In this document: positions 55,488 through 64,000 of the stretch, piece after piece | Layout of the letters: each line of letters opens with the position of its first letter | Position numbering within the stretch: the first letter of the stretch is position 1 | Made by a program: the position numbers and the translations under genes | NCBI GenBank assembly: GCA_023387985.1 | Contig: JAEWHC010000008.1 | Span: 186,001-250,000 of the forward strand | Direction: 5' to 3' | Source: Bacteroidota bacterium | GTDB taxonomy: Bacteria; Bacteroidota; Bacteroidia; Chitinophagales; Chitinophagaceae | Length of the DNA: 64,000 nt | Notes under the pieces: model-generated | The model's database searches: none | Seen by the model: the letters and a program-made list of their open reading frames with translations, nothing else | What the model was told of the DNA's origin: nothing

Positions 55488-56135
55488 ATGACACCTCAAA
55501 AAAATAAAACCGGTTCGGGCGAAACAGCTACCATGGAACCTGTACAGAAAAAGAAAATAGAAGAAGGCCAGGAATCCTTGTTTGAAAAATTTTTCATTCA
55601 TGGATTGAAGGACATTTATTATACAGAAAAAAAACTTGTGGATGCGTTGAAGAAACTCGAGGACGCGGCAACTACCGAAGAACTGAAAGAAGCCTTCAGT
55701 GATCATCGTCATCAAACCCAAAAACACATTAAACGGGTTGAGAAATGTTTCAGCCTGCTTGGCCTTGAAGCTGAAGAACAAAAATGTGATGGTATTGAAG
55801 GCATTTTAAAAGAAGCTGAAAAAGTGATTTCAGAAACCAAAGCAGGAACAATGACACGGGATGCGGCGCTGATTCACGCAGCCCAGAAAGCAGAGCATTA
55901 TGAAATTGCCACTTATGGCGGGCTCGCACAATTCGCCATTACCATGGGGCAAAATGAAATAGCGGATATCCTTGAAAAAACTTTGAAGGAAGAAGAGGAA
56001 ACTGACCTTAATCTTACTGATGTGGCAGAATCGTTTATAAACATTGAAGCCGAAGAAGAAGAAAGATATTCTTGGAAAAGAAAGGCGCAAGAGAATCAGC
56101 ATAGTAAAGACGAGAAATCGGAAACCGATGTATAG
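55488..56135 (+). CDS. Ferritin-like domain protein, YciE/YciF family (DUF892)
   Basis: This 215-residue protein has a polar N-terminal extension (1-25), then the DUF892 four-helix bundle: LFEKFFIHGLKDIYYTEKKLVDAL, AFSDHRHQTQKHIKRVEKCF, AALIHAAQKAEHYEIATYGGL and LEKTLKEEEETDLNLTDVAE. The Glu/His residues on the helices are those expected for a di-metal site. Enterobacterial YciE and YciF are stress-induced. The C-terminal tail is highly charged (EEEERYSWKRKAQENQ). It follows the disordered-protein gene on the same strand. Confidence 0.9.
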   Translation: MTPQKNKTGSGETATMEPVQKKKIEEGQESLFEKFFIHGLKDIYYTEKKLVDALKKLEDAATTEELKEAFSDHRHQTQKHIKRVEKCFSLLGLEAEEQKCDGIEGILKEAEKVISETKAGTMTRDAALIHAAQKAEHYEIATYGGLAQFAITMGQNEIADILEKTLKEEEETDLNLTDVAESFINIEAEEEERYSWKRKAQENQHSKDEKSETDV

Positions 56136-56156
56136 CGCCGGTACACTGGTTTTTTC

Positions 56157-56200
56157 GAGGGGCGTGTGACGGCGTACTGCGCACAGTCACATTGCCCCTC
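56157..56200 (+). terminator. Terminator after the DUF892 gene
   Basis: GAGGGGC and GCCCCTC arms, extended inside by TGTGAC/GTCACA, are followed by TTTCTTT. It lies about 20 bp past the stop, ahead of the DUF6496 gene. Confidence 0.75.
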
Positions 56201-56225
56201 TTTCTTTAAAATCTAAACCATTTTT

Positions 56226-56408
56226 ATGTCTAAGTCTAAGAAACCAACAACCAAAAAAAGCAAAGAGGCCAAGGTTGAAAAAGTAATGCATGAATTCAAG
56301 GAAGGAAAGCTGAAAAGCGGAAACAGTGATAAAAAAGTAACGAGCCGAAATCAAGCCATTGCGATCGCGATGTCTGAATCGGGACAATCCAAAAATGGTA
56401 AATCCTGA
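56226..56408 (+). CDS. DUF6496-type small basic protein
   Basis: This 60-residue Lys/Ser-rich protein contains VEKVMHEFKEGKLKSGNSDKK and VTSRNQAIAIAMSESGQS, the two halves of the DUF6496 pattern. These small proteins recur near stress genes in many soil bacteria and have no known function. The terminator at 56157-56200 lies between it and DUF892, so it may be transcribed alone. Confidence 0.78.
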   Translation: MSKSKKPTTKKSKEAKVEKVMHEFKEGKLKSGNSDKKVTSRNQAIAIAMSESGQSKNGKS

Positions 56409-56455
56409 CCGCCATGCAGCCAAATCCATTAAATTTATGCCTCCTTGAAAAATTA

Positions 56456-56484
56456 AAAATGCCCCCGGTTGAAGAGGGCATTTT
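56456..56484 (+). terminator. Terminator after the DUF6496 gene
   Basis: AAAATGCCC and GGGCATTTT arms form a 9-bp stem with a T-rich end on either strand. It lies 48 bp past the stop. Confidence 0.7.
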
Positions 56485-56679
56485 CATTACCAAAAAACTG
56501 CTTTAGAGAAAATAACTAACCAAAACAGGCTTTGTGCTATTTTGCATGCAATAAATAATTGCAATTATTGTACCTGTTTTTTATTCTGAGAACCGCGTCA
56601 TAAATTGGTCGGTTTGGACTGGCGGAAAGTCTGCTAAAATTCCGGGCACGCAAATGAAAAAATATAAAGATGCAGGATA

Positions 56680-57546
56680 TCAGCCATTGAGGATCTCGCC
56701 GCCATTGGGATGTAATACCTGGCCGGTGAAATATGAACTGTCTCCACTGGCGAGAAACAAAAATGCTGGTGCTACTTCATTGGGCTGACCTGCACGTTTC
56801 ATCAGGGTTTCGCTTCCAAACTCCGCCACTTTTTTCTTATCAAAAGATGCAACGATCAACGGTGTCCATATGGGCCCGGGCGCAACTGCGTTCACCCGGA
56901 TCTTCTTATCCGCGAGGTTGCCTGCAAGGCTCCGTGTAAATGCCACAATTGCCCCTTTTGTTGCAGCGTAGTCCATCAGTGATGTGCTCCCGCGATAGGC
57001 GGTAATTGAAGCAGTATTTATTATGCAACTGTTTTCTTTGAGGTGAGGCAATGCAAATTTTGTTACCCAGAAATACGAATAAAAGTTCGTTTCAAATGTT
57101 TTGAGCAACTGAGCAGTCGATATGTCCTCAAGTTTTTTACTTTCAAACTGCTGGGCCATATTGTTTACCAGGATATCAATTTGGCCAAACGCTTTTAGGG
57201 TTTCCTTTACCGCTGCCTTACAATTTTCTTCCTTACTCAGGTCTTTTTTGATTAACAGGCATTTTCTGCCGTAGGCTTCCACTTTTTTTTGTGTGTCCGC
57301 CGCATCCTCATCTGCACTCAAATAGCTGATGGCGACATCTGCGCCTTCGCTTGCAAACAACAGCGCGACGGCTTTCCCGATTCCGCTGTCACCACCGGTG
57401 ATTAACGCTTTTTTATTTTTTAATTTCTGGCCATGGTAATTAATGGGTTCGCTGTCCGGTACCGGGATCATTTCTTTTTCCTTTCCGGGATAATCCTGTT
57501 CCTGTTGAGTCCGCAATGGCTTTTTTTTCTTTTCTTCCATATTCAT
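56680..57546 (-). CDS. General-stress-type SDR oxidoreductase
   Basis: This 288-residue SDR carries an N-terminal Lys/Gln/Pro-rich extension (KPLRTQQEQDYPGKEKEM, then SEPINYHGQKLKNKKALITG) typical of the Bacillus YdaD/YhdF/YhxD stress-protein group. The cofactor motif is TGGDSGIGKA, followed by NNMAQ, a Ser in NTASITAYRG, catalytic YAATKGA and NAVAPGPIWTP. Some Bacillus members belong to the SigB stress regulon. The substrate is unknown. It is convergent with the DUF6496 gene. Confidence 0.92.
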   Translation of the reverse strand: MNMEEKKKKPLRTQQEQDYPGKEKEMIPVPDSEPINYHGQKLKNKKALITGGDSGIGKAVALLFASEGADVAISYLSADEDAADTQKKVEAYGRKCLLIKKDLSKEENCKAAVKETLKAFGQIDILVNNMAQQFESKKLEDISTAQLLKTFETNFYSYFWVTKFALPHLKENSCIINTASITAYRGSTSLMDYAATKGAIVAFTRSLAGNLADKKIRVNAVAPGPIWTPLIVASFDKKKVAEFGSETLMKRAGQPNEVAPAFLFLASGDSSYFTGQVLHPNGGEILNG

Positions 57547-57715
57547 GATTTTACAGCAATGGCAAATGCTTAGGGCATTTGGATTTGCAGTATTAAAAAA
57601 AGTCTTCAGAGCGTACGTTCAAAATTCACACCATGTGTATGCTTCAACAGTTAAAAACATTTTTTTAAAGACTGAAGTATGAAAATGGTTAAACCAAAAT
57701 GTATTTCACGTTGAT

Positions 57716-60460
57716 CTATATCCCTGCAAGGGCTTTCTGCATATTGATGCCTCTTCCCAAAACAGGTTTGAAAATATCCCCCAATTCCCGCACCCTTGCC
57801 ACCGCGTTTTGAATGGTAAACTGCCGGATTGTAAGTCCGCTTTTAACCTCACTCCATTCCAGGGGCATTGACACTGTTGCTCCCGGCTTTGGCCTGACGG
57901 CGTAAGGAGCGGAAACCGTTGCCTGAGGCCTGTTCTGCAGAAAATCAATATACATTTTGCCTTTGCGGTCTTTTACCGCCCGTTCAATACTGGTAAAATC
58001 AGGAATTCTTTCGTGAACCAACGTCGCAATGAGCCTTGCAAATTCACGGCTTTGTTCGTAAGTATATTTTGCTCCAAGTGGAATATAAACATGAATTCCT
58101 GAAGAGCCGCTCGTTTTCGGATACCCGGTAATGCCCAGGTTTTCCAAAACATCGCGGGTAACCAATGCCGCTTCAATCACTTCTTCAAAACTCGTTTTGC
58201 CAGGGTCCAGATCAATGATGCACCAGTCCGGATAATCTTCCTTCTGCACCCTGCTGTGCCAGGGATTCATTTCAATGGCGCCAAGATTGGCCATGTACAA
58301 TAAGCTTGCTTCATCTTTGGCCACCAGGTAATTTCTTTCGCGGTTATCCGCATCGCTAACGTAAACATAGGTTTCAACCCAATCAGGCGCTTTACCGGTT
58401 ATGTCTTTATAAAAAAAGCTTTCGCCCGTTATGCCGTCAGGATGCCTTAGCATCGATTGTGGCCGGTCTTTTAAATAAGGCAGGATAAACGGCGCAATTT
58501 GGTAATAATAATTGATCAATTCCCGCTTTTCGATCTTTTCATCAGGCCAGTAAATCTTGTCGAGGTTTGTAAACTTCAATTCATGACCGTTAATCGTCTT
58601 TACCTGTGTTTTTTCGGTGGGGTTCAGCAGTGTCTTACGCAATTTTTTGCCGGCGGGTTTAATCATCTTTTTTTCCTCTATGGCGTTAATTGTTTTGGCC
58701 GCGGAAACAGGTTTTTCCAGAACCACTTCTTTTGCTGATTTATCCAGCCGCATGCCTTCAAAAGACGGATGGCGCATGATACCGTCCGAAGTCATTTCGG
58801 TAAAACTGACTTCACAAACCAATACAGGTTTGAGCCAGGTGGCCGTTGCGTTTGGCGGGTTGGGCCGAAAACGGGAAGGTTTGTTGATGTCGGGGATTTC
58901 AGTAAACGGGGGTTTATCTACACTGATCTTTTTAAACTCAGCCATCATTTCCTTCTGCATTTTTGCATTGAATCCGGTACCAACCTTGCCGGTATAATGC
59001 AGTCGGCCGTTGTCATTTACACCCACAAGCAATGCGCTGAACAGTTTACTGGTATCCTCATTTACGGTATAACCCCCAATTATCATTTCCTGGCGCTTAT
59101 TGGCTTTTATTTTCAGCCAGTTTTTTGAACGGCCTTCAATATATCCGCTGTCCGATTTTTTGGCCATTATTCCTTCGAGGCCCATTTTTTTTGCGGCTTC
59201 AAAAAATTCCGTACCGGATGCTGTGAAGTCGTTGCTTATACGGATTATGCCTTCCACGGGCACCACCGACCGCAATATCTCTCTGCGTTGTGAAAGGGGC
59301 AGATCGCGCAAATTCCTTCCATCCAACCATATAATATCAAAAACATAAAAAAACAATGCGCCATCCGCTTCGCTCCGCCAGTTTTGTAAAGCGCCGAAAT
59401 TTGAAATGCCGCTGTCATCCACCACCACAATTTCACCGTCCACAACTGCATTGATCTTCCATGTTTGCAACGCATCAACAACCGGGTAAAATTTCTTTTC
59501 AAAACCTTTATCGTTTCGCGACTTTAAGGAAACTTCCCCTTTATTCATGAAGGCCACGGCACGGTAGCCATCCCATTTTACCTCATAGGTCCAACCTTCC
59601 TCATCAAAAGGCTTATCAACCAATGTAGCAAGCATCGGTTGCAATGAAGTATAAAAGGGCTGGTTAGGGGCATTTTTCAGCAACGCATTCACATCAAACC
59701 GGGCGGCCTCGTTCGTTTTTTTTTTCGCGGCTGACTTTGCCGGAGCAGACCTTTTTCCAGATGTTATGACTGTTTTGGATTTAGCACCAGAAGCTGCAGG
59801 GGTTTTTGCTGTTTTTTTCGGAACAGATTTTTTTGCTGTTTTTTTCACGGCCGCATTCGTTTTGCCTTCACCGTAAATTTCAGCGGGATTCTTCTCCATC
59901 TGCTCCAAGGTTTTTTTAGAAATAACTGATTTTTCTTTTAAAGTAATGTCCTCTTCAGAGGCGTAGCGGTCATCGATCTTAAACAGCAGCCATCCATTAT
60001 CGCCACGGCCATGGGCTTTGATCAAAGCGTAATCGCCCTTTAGTTTTTTGCCTTTGAGCGTAATTTTCAATTTGCCGGCATGCAACTGCTTCCGCAATTC
60101 TTTATCCTGCACCTTTTTATCTTCCGAATCAAATTCTGCAGGCTGGTAAAAGCCTTCATCCCATACGATTACTGTTCCCGCACCATAGCCACTGGGTATC
60201 ACCCCTTCAAAATTCCGGTAATCATACGGATGATCTTCAACCATCATCGCCAGGCGCTTTACTGATGGATCGGTAGAAGGCCCTTTGGGTACCGCCCAGC
60301 TCTTAAGCACGCCTTCCATTTCAAGCCTGAAATCATAGTGCAGTCGTGAAGCGTGATGCTTTTGCACGACAAACCGCAGTTTATCCTCCTGTGCTTTGCC
60401 ACCTGTTGGCTCAGGAGTTTCATTGAAATTCCTTTTTTGCTTGTATTTGGAAAGGCTCAT
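57716..60460 (-). CDS. ligD: ATP-dependent DNA ligase D (phosphoesterase-ligase-polymerase)
   Basis: This 914-residue bacterial end-joining protein has three domains. The 3'-phosphoesterase is at the N-terminus (FVVQKHHASRLHYDFRLEME, then WAVPKGPS). The ATP ligase follows, with the nucleotidyl Lys in YEVKWDGYRAVAF and later DGEIVVVDD. The LigD polymerase/primase is at the C-terminus (LTNLDKIYWP-like start, DLDPG, SGSSGIHVYIPL). A Lys/Ala/Ser/Thr-rich linker of about 55 residues joins the first two domains. No Ku gene is within the window. The start at 60460 is chosen because MSLSKYKQKRNF is the usual beginning. It faces the SDR gene on the same strand. Confidence 0.93.
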   Translation of the reverse strand: MSLSKYKQKRNFNETPEPTGGKAQEDKLRFVVQKHHASRLHYDFRLEMEGVLKSWAVPKGPSTDPSVKRLAMMVEDHPYDYRNFEGVIPSGYGAGTVIVWDEGFYQPAEFDSEDKKVQDKELRKQLHAGKLKITLKGKKLKGDYALIKAHGRGDNGWLLFKIDDRYASEEDITLKEKSVISKKTLEQMEKNPAEIYGEGKTNAAVKKTAKKSVPKKTAKTPAASGAKSKTVITSGKRSAPAKSAAKKKTNEAARFDVNALLKNAPNQPFYTSLQPMLATLVDKPFDEEGWTYEVKWDGYRAVAFMNKGEVSLKSRNDKGFEKKFYPVVDALQTWKINAVVDGEIVVVDDSGISNFGALQNWRSEADGALFFYVFDIIWLDGRNLRDLPLSQRREILRSVVPVEGIIRISNDFTASGTEFFEAAKKMGLEGIMAKKSDSGYIEGRSKNWLKIKANKRQEMIIGGYTVNEDTSKLFSALLVGVNDNGRLHYTGKVGTGFNAKMQKEMMAEFKKISVDKPPFTEIPDINKPSRFRPNPPNATATWLKPVLVCEVSFTEMTSDGIMRHPSFEGMRLDKSAKEVVLEKPVSAAKTINAIEEKKMIKPAGKKLRKTLLNPTEKTQVKTINGHELKFTNLDKIYWPDEKIEKRELINYYYQIAPFILPYLKDRPQSMLRHPDGITGESFFYKDITGKAPDWVETYVYVSDADNRERNYLVAKDEASLLYMANLGAIEMNPWHSRVQKEDYPDWCIIDLDPGKTSFEEVIEAALVTRDVLENLGITGYPKTSGSSGIHVYIPLGAKYTYEQSREFARLIATLVHERIPDFTSIERAVKDRKGKMYIDFLQNRPQATVSAPYAVRPKPGATVSMPLEWSEVKSGLTIRQFTIQNAVARVRELGDIFKPVLGRGINMQKALAGI

Positions 60461-60511
60461 AATTGTATATTCAGGTAAATAAAGAATGCCGGAACAAAAA
60501 AACTGCAAATT

Positions 60512-60703
60512 TTATTCCAACAAACCTTTCCCCTGCTCATCTTTAAAAAAGCCAATATATTCCTTCTTCAGTAAGATTAATGAGTAAGTAAGGTATGGAA
60601 GTTGCCACAGTTTCTTTCCCGCATGCAGCAAAATATACGCTATGGTAAGGCTGGAAATACATCCTCCCAGCATGGCAAAAACACCTATTTTTTTATCAGC
60701 CAT
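60512..60703 (-). CDS. Possible small membrane protein between kinase and ligD
   Basis: This 63-residue ORF has one hydrophobic segment (IGVFAMLGGCISSLTIAYIL) and a second, weaker one (LPYLTYSLILL). It has no recognised family. It lies 30 bp after the sensor kinase stop and 51 bp before ligD, so it would fit in one transcript. A chance ORF is not excluded. Confidence 0.35.
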   Translation of the reverse strand: MADKKIGVFAMLGGCISSLTIAYILLHAGKKLWQLPYLTYSLILLKKEYIGFFKDEQGKGLLE

Positions 60704-60733
60704 CTGGATGAAAGCAAGGCTCAGGAATCGCTT

Positions 60734-63700
60734 TTAATTTTCTTGTTTTGCAGTGGGAATAGTGAAATAAAATGTCGCTCCTTCTCCAGGTGTACTCTCG
60801 ACCCACATATTTCCCCCATGCATTTTTACGATCATTTTTGATATGTACAATCCAAGACCCAGGCCCTCCCGTTTCTGCGAGGTTTTATCAACACGATAAA
60901 AGCGCTTAAAGATCTTTTTGTCTTCGCCCGCCGGGATGCCCGGACCATTGTCCTTCAAAGAAACTTGCACGTGCTCAGGCAATAAACTGGTTTCAATGGT
61001 AATTTCTGTGCCTTCTTCCGTGTATTTAATGGCATTGCTCAGGAGATTGGTAATCACCTGGCCCATGCGGTTCCGGTCTCCCATCACCTGGATGCTTTTT
61101 GTGGCATTGTTCCTGATATTCCATGCCGGGTTCAACGCCTGCTGATCCGTTACATTTTGGGCGATCAACCTTTCCAGATCAAACTCCTCAAAGTTCATGG
61201 CGAGTGTGCCTTCCGCCAGTTGGGTAGTGTTGATGAGGTCTTCGAAAAGCAGGGAAAGTCGTCCCACATTGGAATTGAGCATTTCAATGTAGGTGTAGGT
61301 TTCCGGTATTTCAGCGGGTTTCAAACGCTCTTTGAGTAAATGCGCCGCAAGCTGAATAACCGTTAAGGGCGAGCGTACTTCGTGCGTGGCGATACGCATA
61401 AATTCCTTTTGCCGGTTGAGGTTATCCTCCAGTTTGCGCCGGCTATGTTCCAGTTCACGTTCAAATACGGCACGCTGAAATGTGATCCAGGTGCGATAGG
61501 CCATATCATGGAGGAATTCGAACTGGTCCTTTGTCCATTTTGTGGGTTCACTGCAGTGTACGGAAATATTGGCCTTCCACTCACCGTTTTTCACAATGGG
61601 AACTACCATCATGGAGGCGATTCCGAAGGCGGTAACAAAATCCCGAACCTCTTTATTCAATACAGGAAGGCTGGGATGGTGTTTCAGAAACTCCGGCTTG
61701 CTTTCTTTTTCGCTACGCACATCATTAATCACCATGGGTAGCCCCATTTTCAATAAGGTCAACGTTTCCGGATTCATAATCACCACCTCATCCGGAAATG
61801 GCGGAAGGTCAGTTTGATAACTCCGGTAGATCAGGGTTTTTTCGTCCTTGCTCAATTCAGAATACAATGCACGGTTCACTTTAAGGCTCTCAGCAATAAG
61901 CTGCATGGCCGTCGAAAGGATCTGATTGGGATCGCTAAGTTCGCGTAAAGAATCATTAAGTTCCACGCGGTAGGCATCATGGCGTGCCTGACGCTTCTCT
62001 TTTTCTTCTTTCTCTTTTCTTTCGGTAATATCCTGGAAAATGATGGCAATGCTGTGGTCATCTATATTAGATTCGGGTTTAAAAACATTGAGGATAAACC
62101 ACTTTTTATCTTTTTCCGAAAAAAATTCGCGGTGATTTCTTTTCCTTGTCCGGGCAACCTCAGCATATACTTCATCCCATATCTCTTCATCACACGATCC
62201 CAGTTCGGTCGCGTATTTCCCCGAATAATCGCGGCCCAGGATCTCTCCAGCAGCCGGATTGGCTTGTTCATAAAATACATCAATGGATTTTCCTGAGCTA
62301 TCGTACAACATATTTGCCAGTATAAACCCGGAATCATCCGCATTGAAAATGGTGCGGTATTTTCTCTCCGATTCACGCAAATCCTTTTGCGCCAGTGAAT
62401 GCACCAGAGCGCCTTGGGTACGCTTTACCACTTCTTTAATTACAATGATTTCTTCTTCTGTCCAGGTGCGGCTGGCATTTTGAGCAACAATAAAAGCCCC
62501 GATGAGCGAACCCGAAGAAAAGATCGGTGTTATTACCACGGCATACACATCATTCCCCGTCATTACCTGTCTTTCTTCTCCGGACAAGCGGCTATCGGTG
62601 GCCAGGTTGTTGGAAACAAAGGTTTTTTCATTTTTGAGATAGCTGCTTTTCAACGGCTTTCTTTCATCGGAATGTTTATCCGGGATTCGGCTGCTGATGC
62701 CCGGTGCACGGTATTGGCTTTCATTAGTCCACATGCCATTTTCAAACACGCTGTAATAAGCCATGGATAAGCCAAAATGTTTACCCAGCATTTCCGCCGC
62801 TTTATTTTGAACCTCCGCGGGATCGGCAATCGTACTAAGTTCGTCGGTAAGCTTTAGCAGAAATTCCTGGTTCTTTTTGTCTTTGATGAGTGCTTCCTGC
62901 AAAAATTTGAATTTGGATATATCCATTTCGGCCCCCCAGAAATGAGGTCGTCCCGCGACATCTGTGAGCTGGCCGCCATGCAATTTGATCCATTGCGGTT
63001 TCCTTGGTCCGGATGTCTGGTATTCAATCTCAAAATCCTTGCCCGCGGCAAGCGACTTCGTGATCTCGATTTCCACCCTGGAAAGGTCCTCATCTGAAAT
63101 ATCCGACAACGCCTCTTTGGGCAAACTGGCTTTGAGAAGTGCATATTTGATATTATCCAGTTCGCTGGGCTGCTCCCGGCCCGGCATAAAAGAACGCCAC
63201 ACGGACAAACCCAGGGCATTCGCTGTGGTTTCGAGTGAGGAATTCTGGTGCCGCAATTTTTCGAGATCTTTCAGGTTACCGGTGGCCGCAAGCATCTTTT
63301 TAAAAGCTGAATGCAGCAATTCCAGGTCCTTGTCTTCCCAGTTACAGGGTTTATTGTCCCTGAGCTCAACCAAATATCCCCCGTTAAACCCGGAATGTAA
63401 AATGCCCATTATTGCTGCCGGAAAGGAAGAAAACAAATGGACATGAGGCGAAGCCTGAATATCATTGATAAAAAGCGACGGATGTTCTTTGTATAAATGA
63501 AAATGATCAGCAGCATCCCGGTGTTCACCGGATGAAGCTGAGGCAGACTGTGGATACTTGAATTCAAGTACTGGGCCGCCCTCGTGGATGCTATAGATCA
63601 CCGCCTCTGCCACTTTCCACTTCTCAACAAGGGCACTGCAGGCATACTCATGAATTTCCGCTTCCGTGGAACGGGAATGAACCGTATCTGAAAAATTCAA

Positions 63701-63763
63701 TAAAAACAACAGATCGGAATAGCTGAAGCTCTCCGGGTAATCAGGTATTTTACCGGTAATCAT
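60734..63763 (-). CDS. Multi-GAF/PAS sensor histidine kinase
   Basis: This 1009-residue soluble kinase has no membrane helix. In order it has a GAF-like domain (about 10-165), a PAS domain (about 185-295, ending GAEMDISKFKFL), a GAF domain (about 300-460), a PAS domain with PAC (about 468-595, ending IIFQDITERK), a third GAF (about 605-765), HisKA with IATHEVRSPLTVIQL (phospho-acceptor H794), and HATPase (NLLSNAIKYTEE, DNGPGIP, GLGLGLYISK). It lacks its own receiver. It may signal through the stand-alone receiver protein ten kilobases away. It is the first gene of the run leading to ligD, and the region 63764-64000 upstream shows no gene. Confidence 0.92.
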   Translation of the reverse strand: MITGKIPDYPESFSYSDLLFLLNFSDTVHSRSTEAEIHEYACSALVEKWKVAEAVIYSIHEGGPVLEFKYPQSASASSGEHRDAADHFHLYKEHPSLFINDIQASPHVHLFSSFPAAIMGILHSGFNGGYLVELRDNKPCNWEDKDLELLHSAFKKMLAATGNLKDLEKLRHQNSSLETTANALGLSVWRSFMPGREQPSELDNIKYALLKASLPKEALSDISDEDLSRVEIEITKSLAAGKDFEIEYQTSGPRKPQWIKLHGGQLTDVAGRPHFWGAEMDISKFKFLQEALIKDKKNQEFLLKLTDELSTIADPAEVQNKAAEMLGKHFGLSMAYYSVFENGMWTNESQYRAPGISSRIPDKHSDERKPLKSSYLKNEKTFVSNNLATDSRLSGEERQVMTGNDVYAVVITPIFSSGSLIGAFIVAQNASRTWTEEEIIVIKEVVKRTQGALVHSLAQKDLRESERKYRTIFNADDSGFILANMLYDSSGKSIDVFYEQANPAAGEILGRDYSGKYATELGSCDEEIWDEVYAEVARTRKRNHREFFSEKDKKWFILNVFKPESNIDDHSIAIIFQDITERKEKEEKEKRQARHDAYRVELNDSLRELSDPNQILSTAMQLIAESLKVNRALYSELSKDEKTLIYRSYQTDLPPFPDEVVIMNPETLTLLKMGLPMVINDVRSEKESKPEFLKHHPSLPVLNKEVRDFVTAFGIASMMVVPIVKNGEWKANISVHCSEPTKWTKDQFEFLHDMAYRTWITFQRAVFERELEHSRRKLEDNLNRQKEFMRIATHEVRSPLTVIQLAAHLLKERLKPAEIPETYTYIEMLNSNVGRLSLLFEDLINTTQLAEGTLAMNFEEFDLERLIAQNVTDQQALNPAWNIRNNATKSIQVMGDRNRMGQVITNLLSNAIKYTEEGTEITIETSLLPEHVQVSLKDNGPGIPAGEDKKIFKRFYRVDKTSQKREGLGLGLYISKMIVKMHGGNMWVESTPGEGATFYFTIPTAKQEN

Positions 63764-64000
63764 AGCATGCCCTGTTTACATTTTAGCAATAAAAGGCTAT
63801 CAAAAACTTGCCAGATTTGAAGATAAGAAATGCCAGACTTTATAATCACTTGATTTTGACTCTGTTGCAGGTCAAAATAATTTTTATGCCCTAGATATTG
63901 CTCGGTTTGATCTCCAAAAGCCATTCAGCACCTGGCATACAGGGGATGCTGGGGAAATATTAATATCCAAAGAAAATCCGCCTTCCAGTTTGAAAGACGG

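Noticed and set aside
1..64000. tRNA, rRNA, CRISPR array, insertion sequence or phage genes
   Set aside because: None was recognised by eye in either strand. An automated covariance and repeat search would be needed to exclude small RNA genes.

Overview
The window looks like chromosomal DNA of a Bacteroidota bacterium, most likely a Chitinophagaceae-like member. The reasons are two tandem SusC/SusD outer-membrane uptake systems, the gliding lipoprotein GldH, BatD, a DUF1735-type lipoprotein, lipoproteins with Bacteroidota-style lipoboxes, and many genes preceded by the Bacteroidota -7 promoter element TAnnTTTG. No rRNA, tRNA, CRISPR array, prophage or insertion sequence was recognised.

Layout. 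1-4.6 kb: end of a phenylalanine hydroxylase gene, a small lipoprotein, a CYTH protein, a hemerythrin-like protein, a zinc-site-less M16 peptidase homologue, dodecin and an MmcQ/YjbR protein. 4.7-15.4 kb, minus strand: two consecutive SusC/SusD units. The distal one (15.4-9.7 kb) also carries a DUF1735-type lipoprotein, and terminators separate the units. No glycoside hydrolase or dedicated regulator lies beside them, so the substrate is unknown. 15.9-32 kb: housekeeping and maintenance genes. These are a YugP-type protease, RadA, a ComF-family protein, a beta-helix lipoprotein, an SDR/amidohydrolase/flavin-reductase/M23 run, a YjjG phosphatase, ribosomal protein THX, HU, ExoIII, DNA polymerase I, a Rieske protein and NagA. 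32-52.7 kb: a small exported protein, a possible 24-residue peptide, a DUF2892 protein, an M3 peptidase, adenylate kinase, thiolase, PyrD, TerC, a Tat-exported sugar epimerase-like protein, RsmE, a YicC-gldH-histidine kinase-response regulator run, BatD, a degenerate ureohydrolase, a Kef antiporter, PBP4 and an exported endonuclease/phosphatase.

52.7-63.8 kb has a different character. It holds an ArsR-type regulator broken by an in-frame stop, a stand-alone receiver protein, a tiny lipoprotein, a 345-residue disordered Gly/Asn/Arg/Tyr/Ser-rich protein, a YciE/YciF-like ferritin-fold protein (DUF892), a DUF6496-type basic protein, a general-stress-type SDR, an ATP-dependent DNA ligase D and a large GAF/PAS sensor kinase. 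Together these suggest a stress, desiccation and DNA-repair island. This grouping is inference from gene content.

A window-wide signal is TAnnTTTG placed only 3-12 nt upstream of several start codons (pyrD, MmcQ, M16, SDR, M23, rsmE, yicC, adk, the beta-helix lipoprotein and a 24-codon ORF). This predicts leaderless or very short-leader mRNAs, and it was used to choose several starts.
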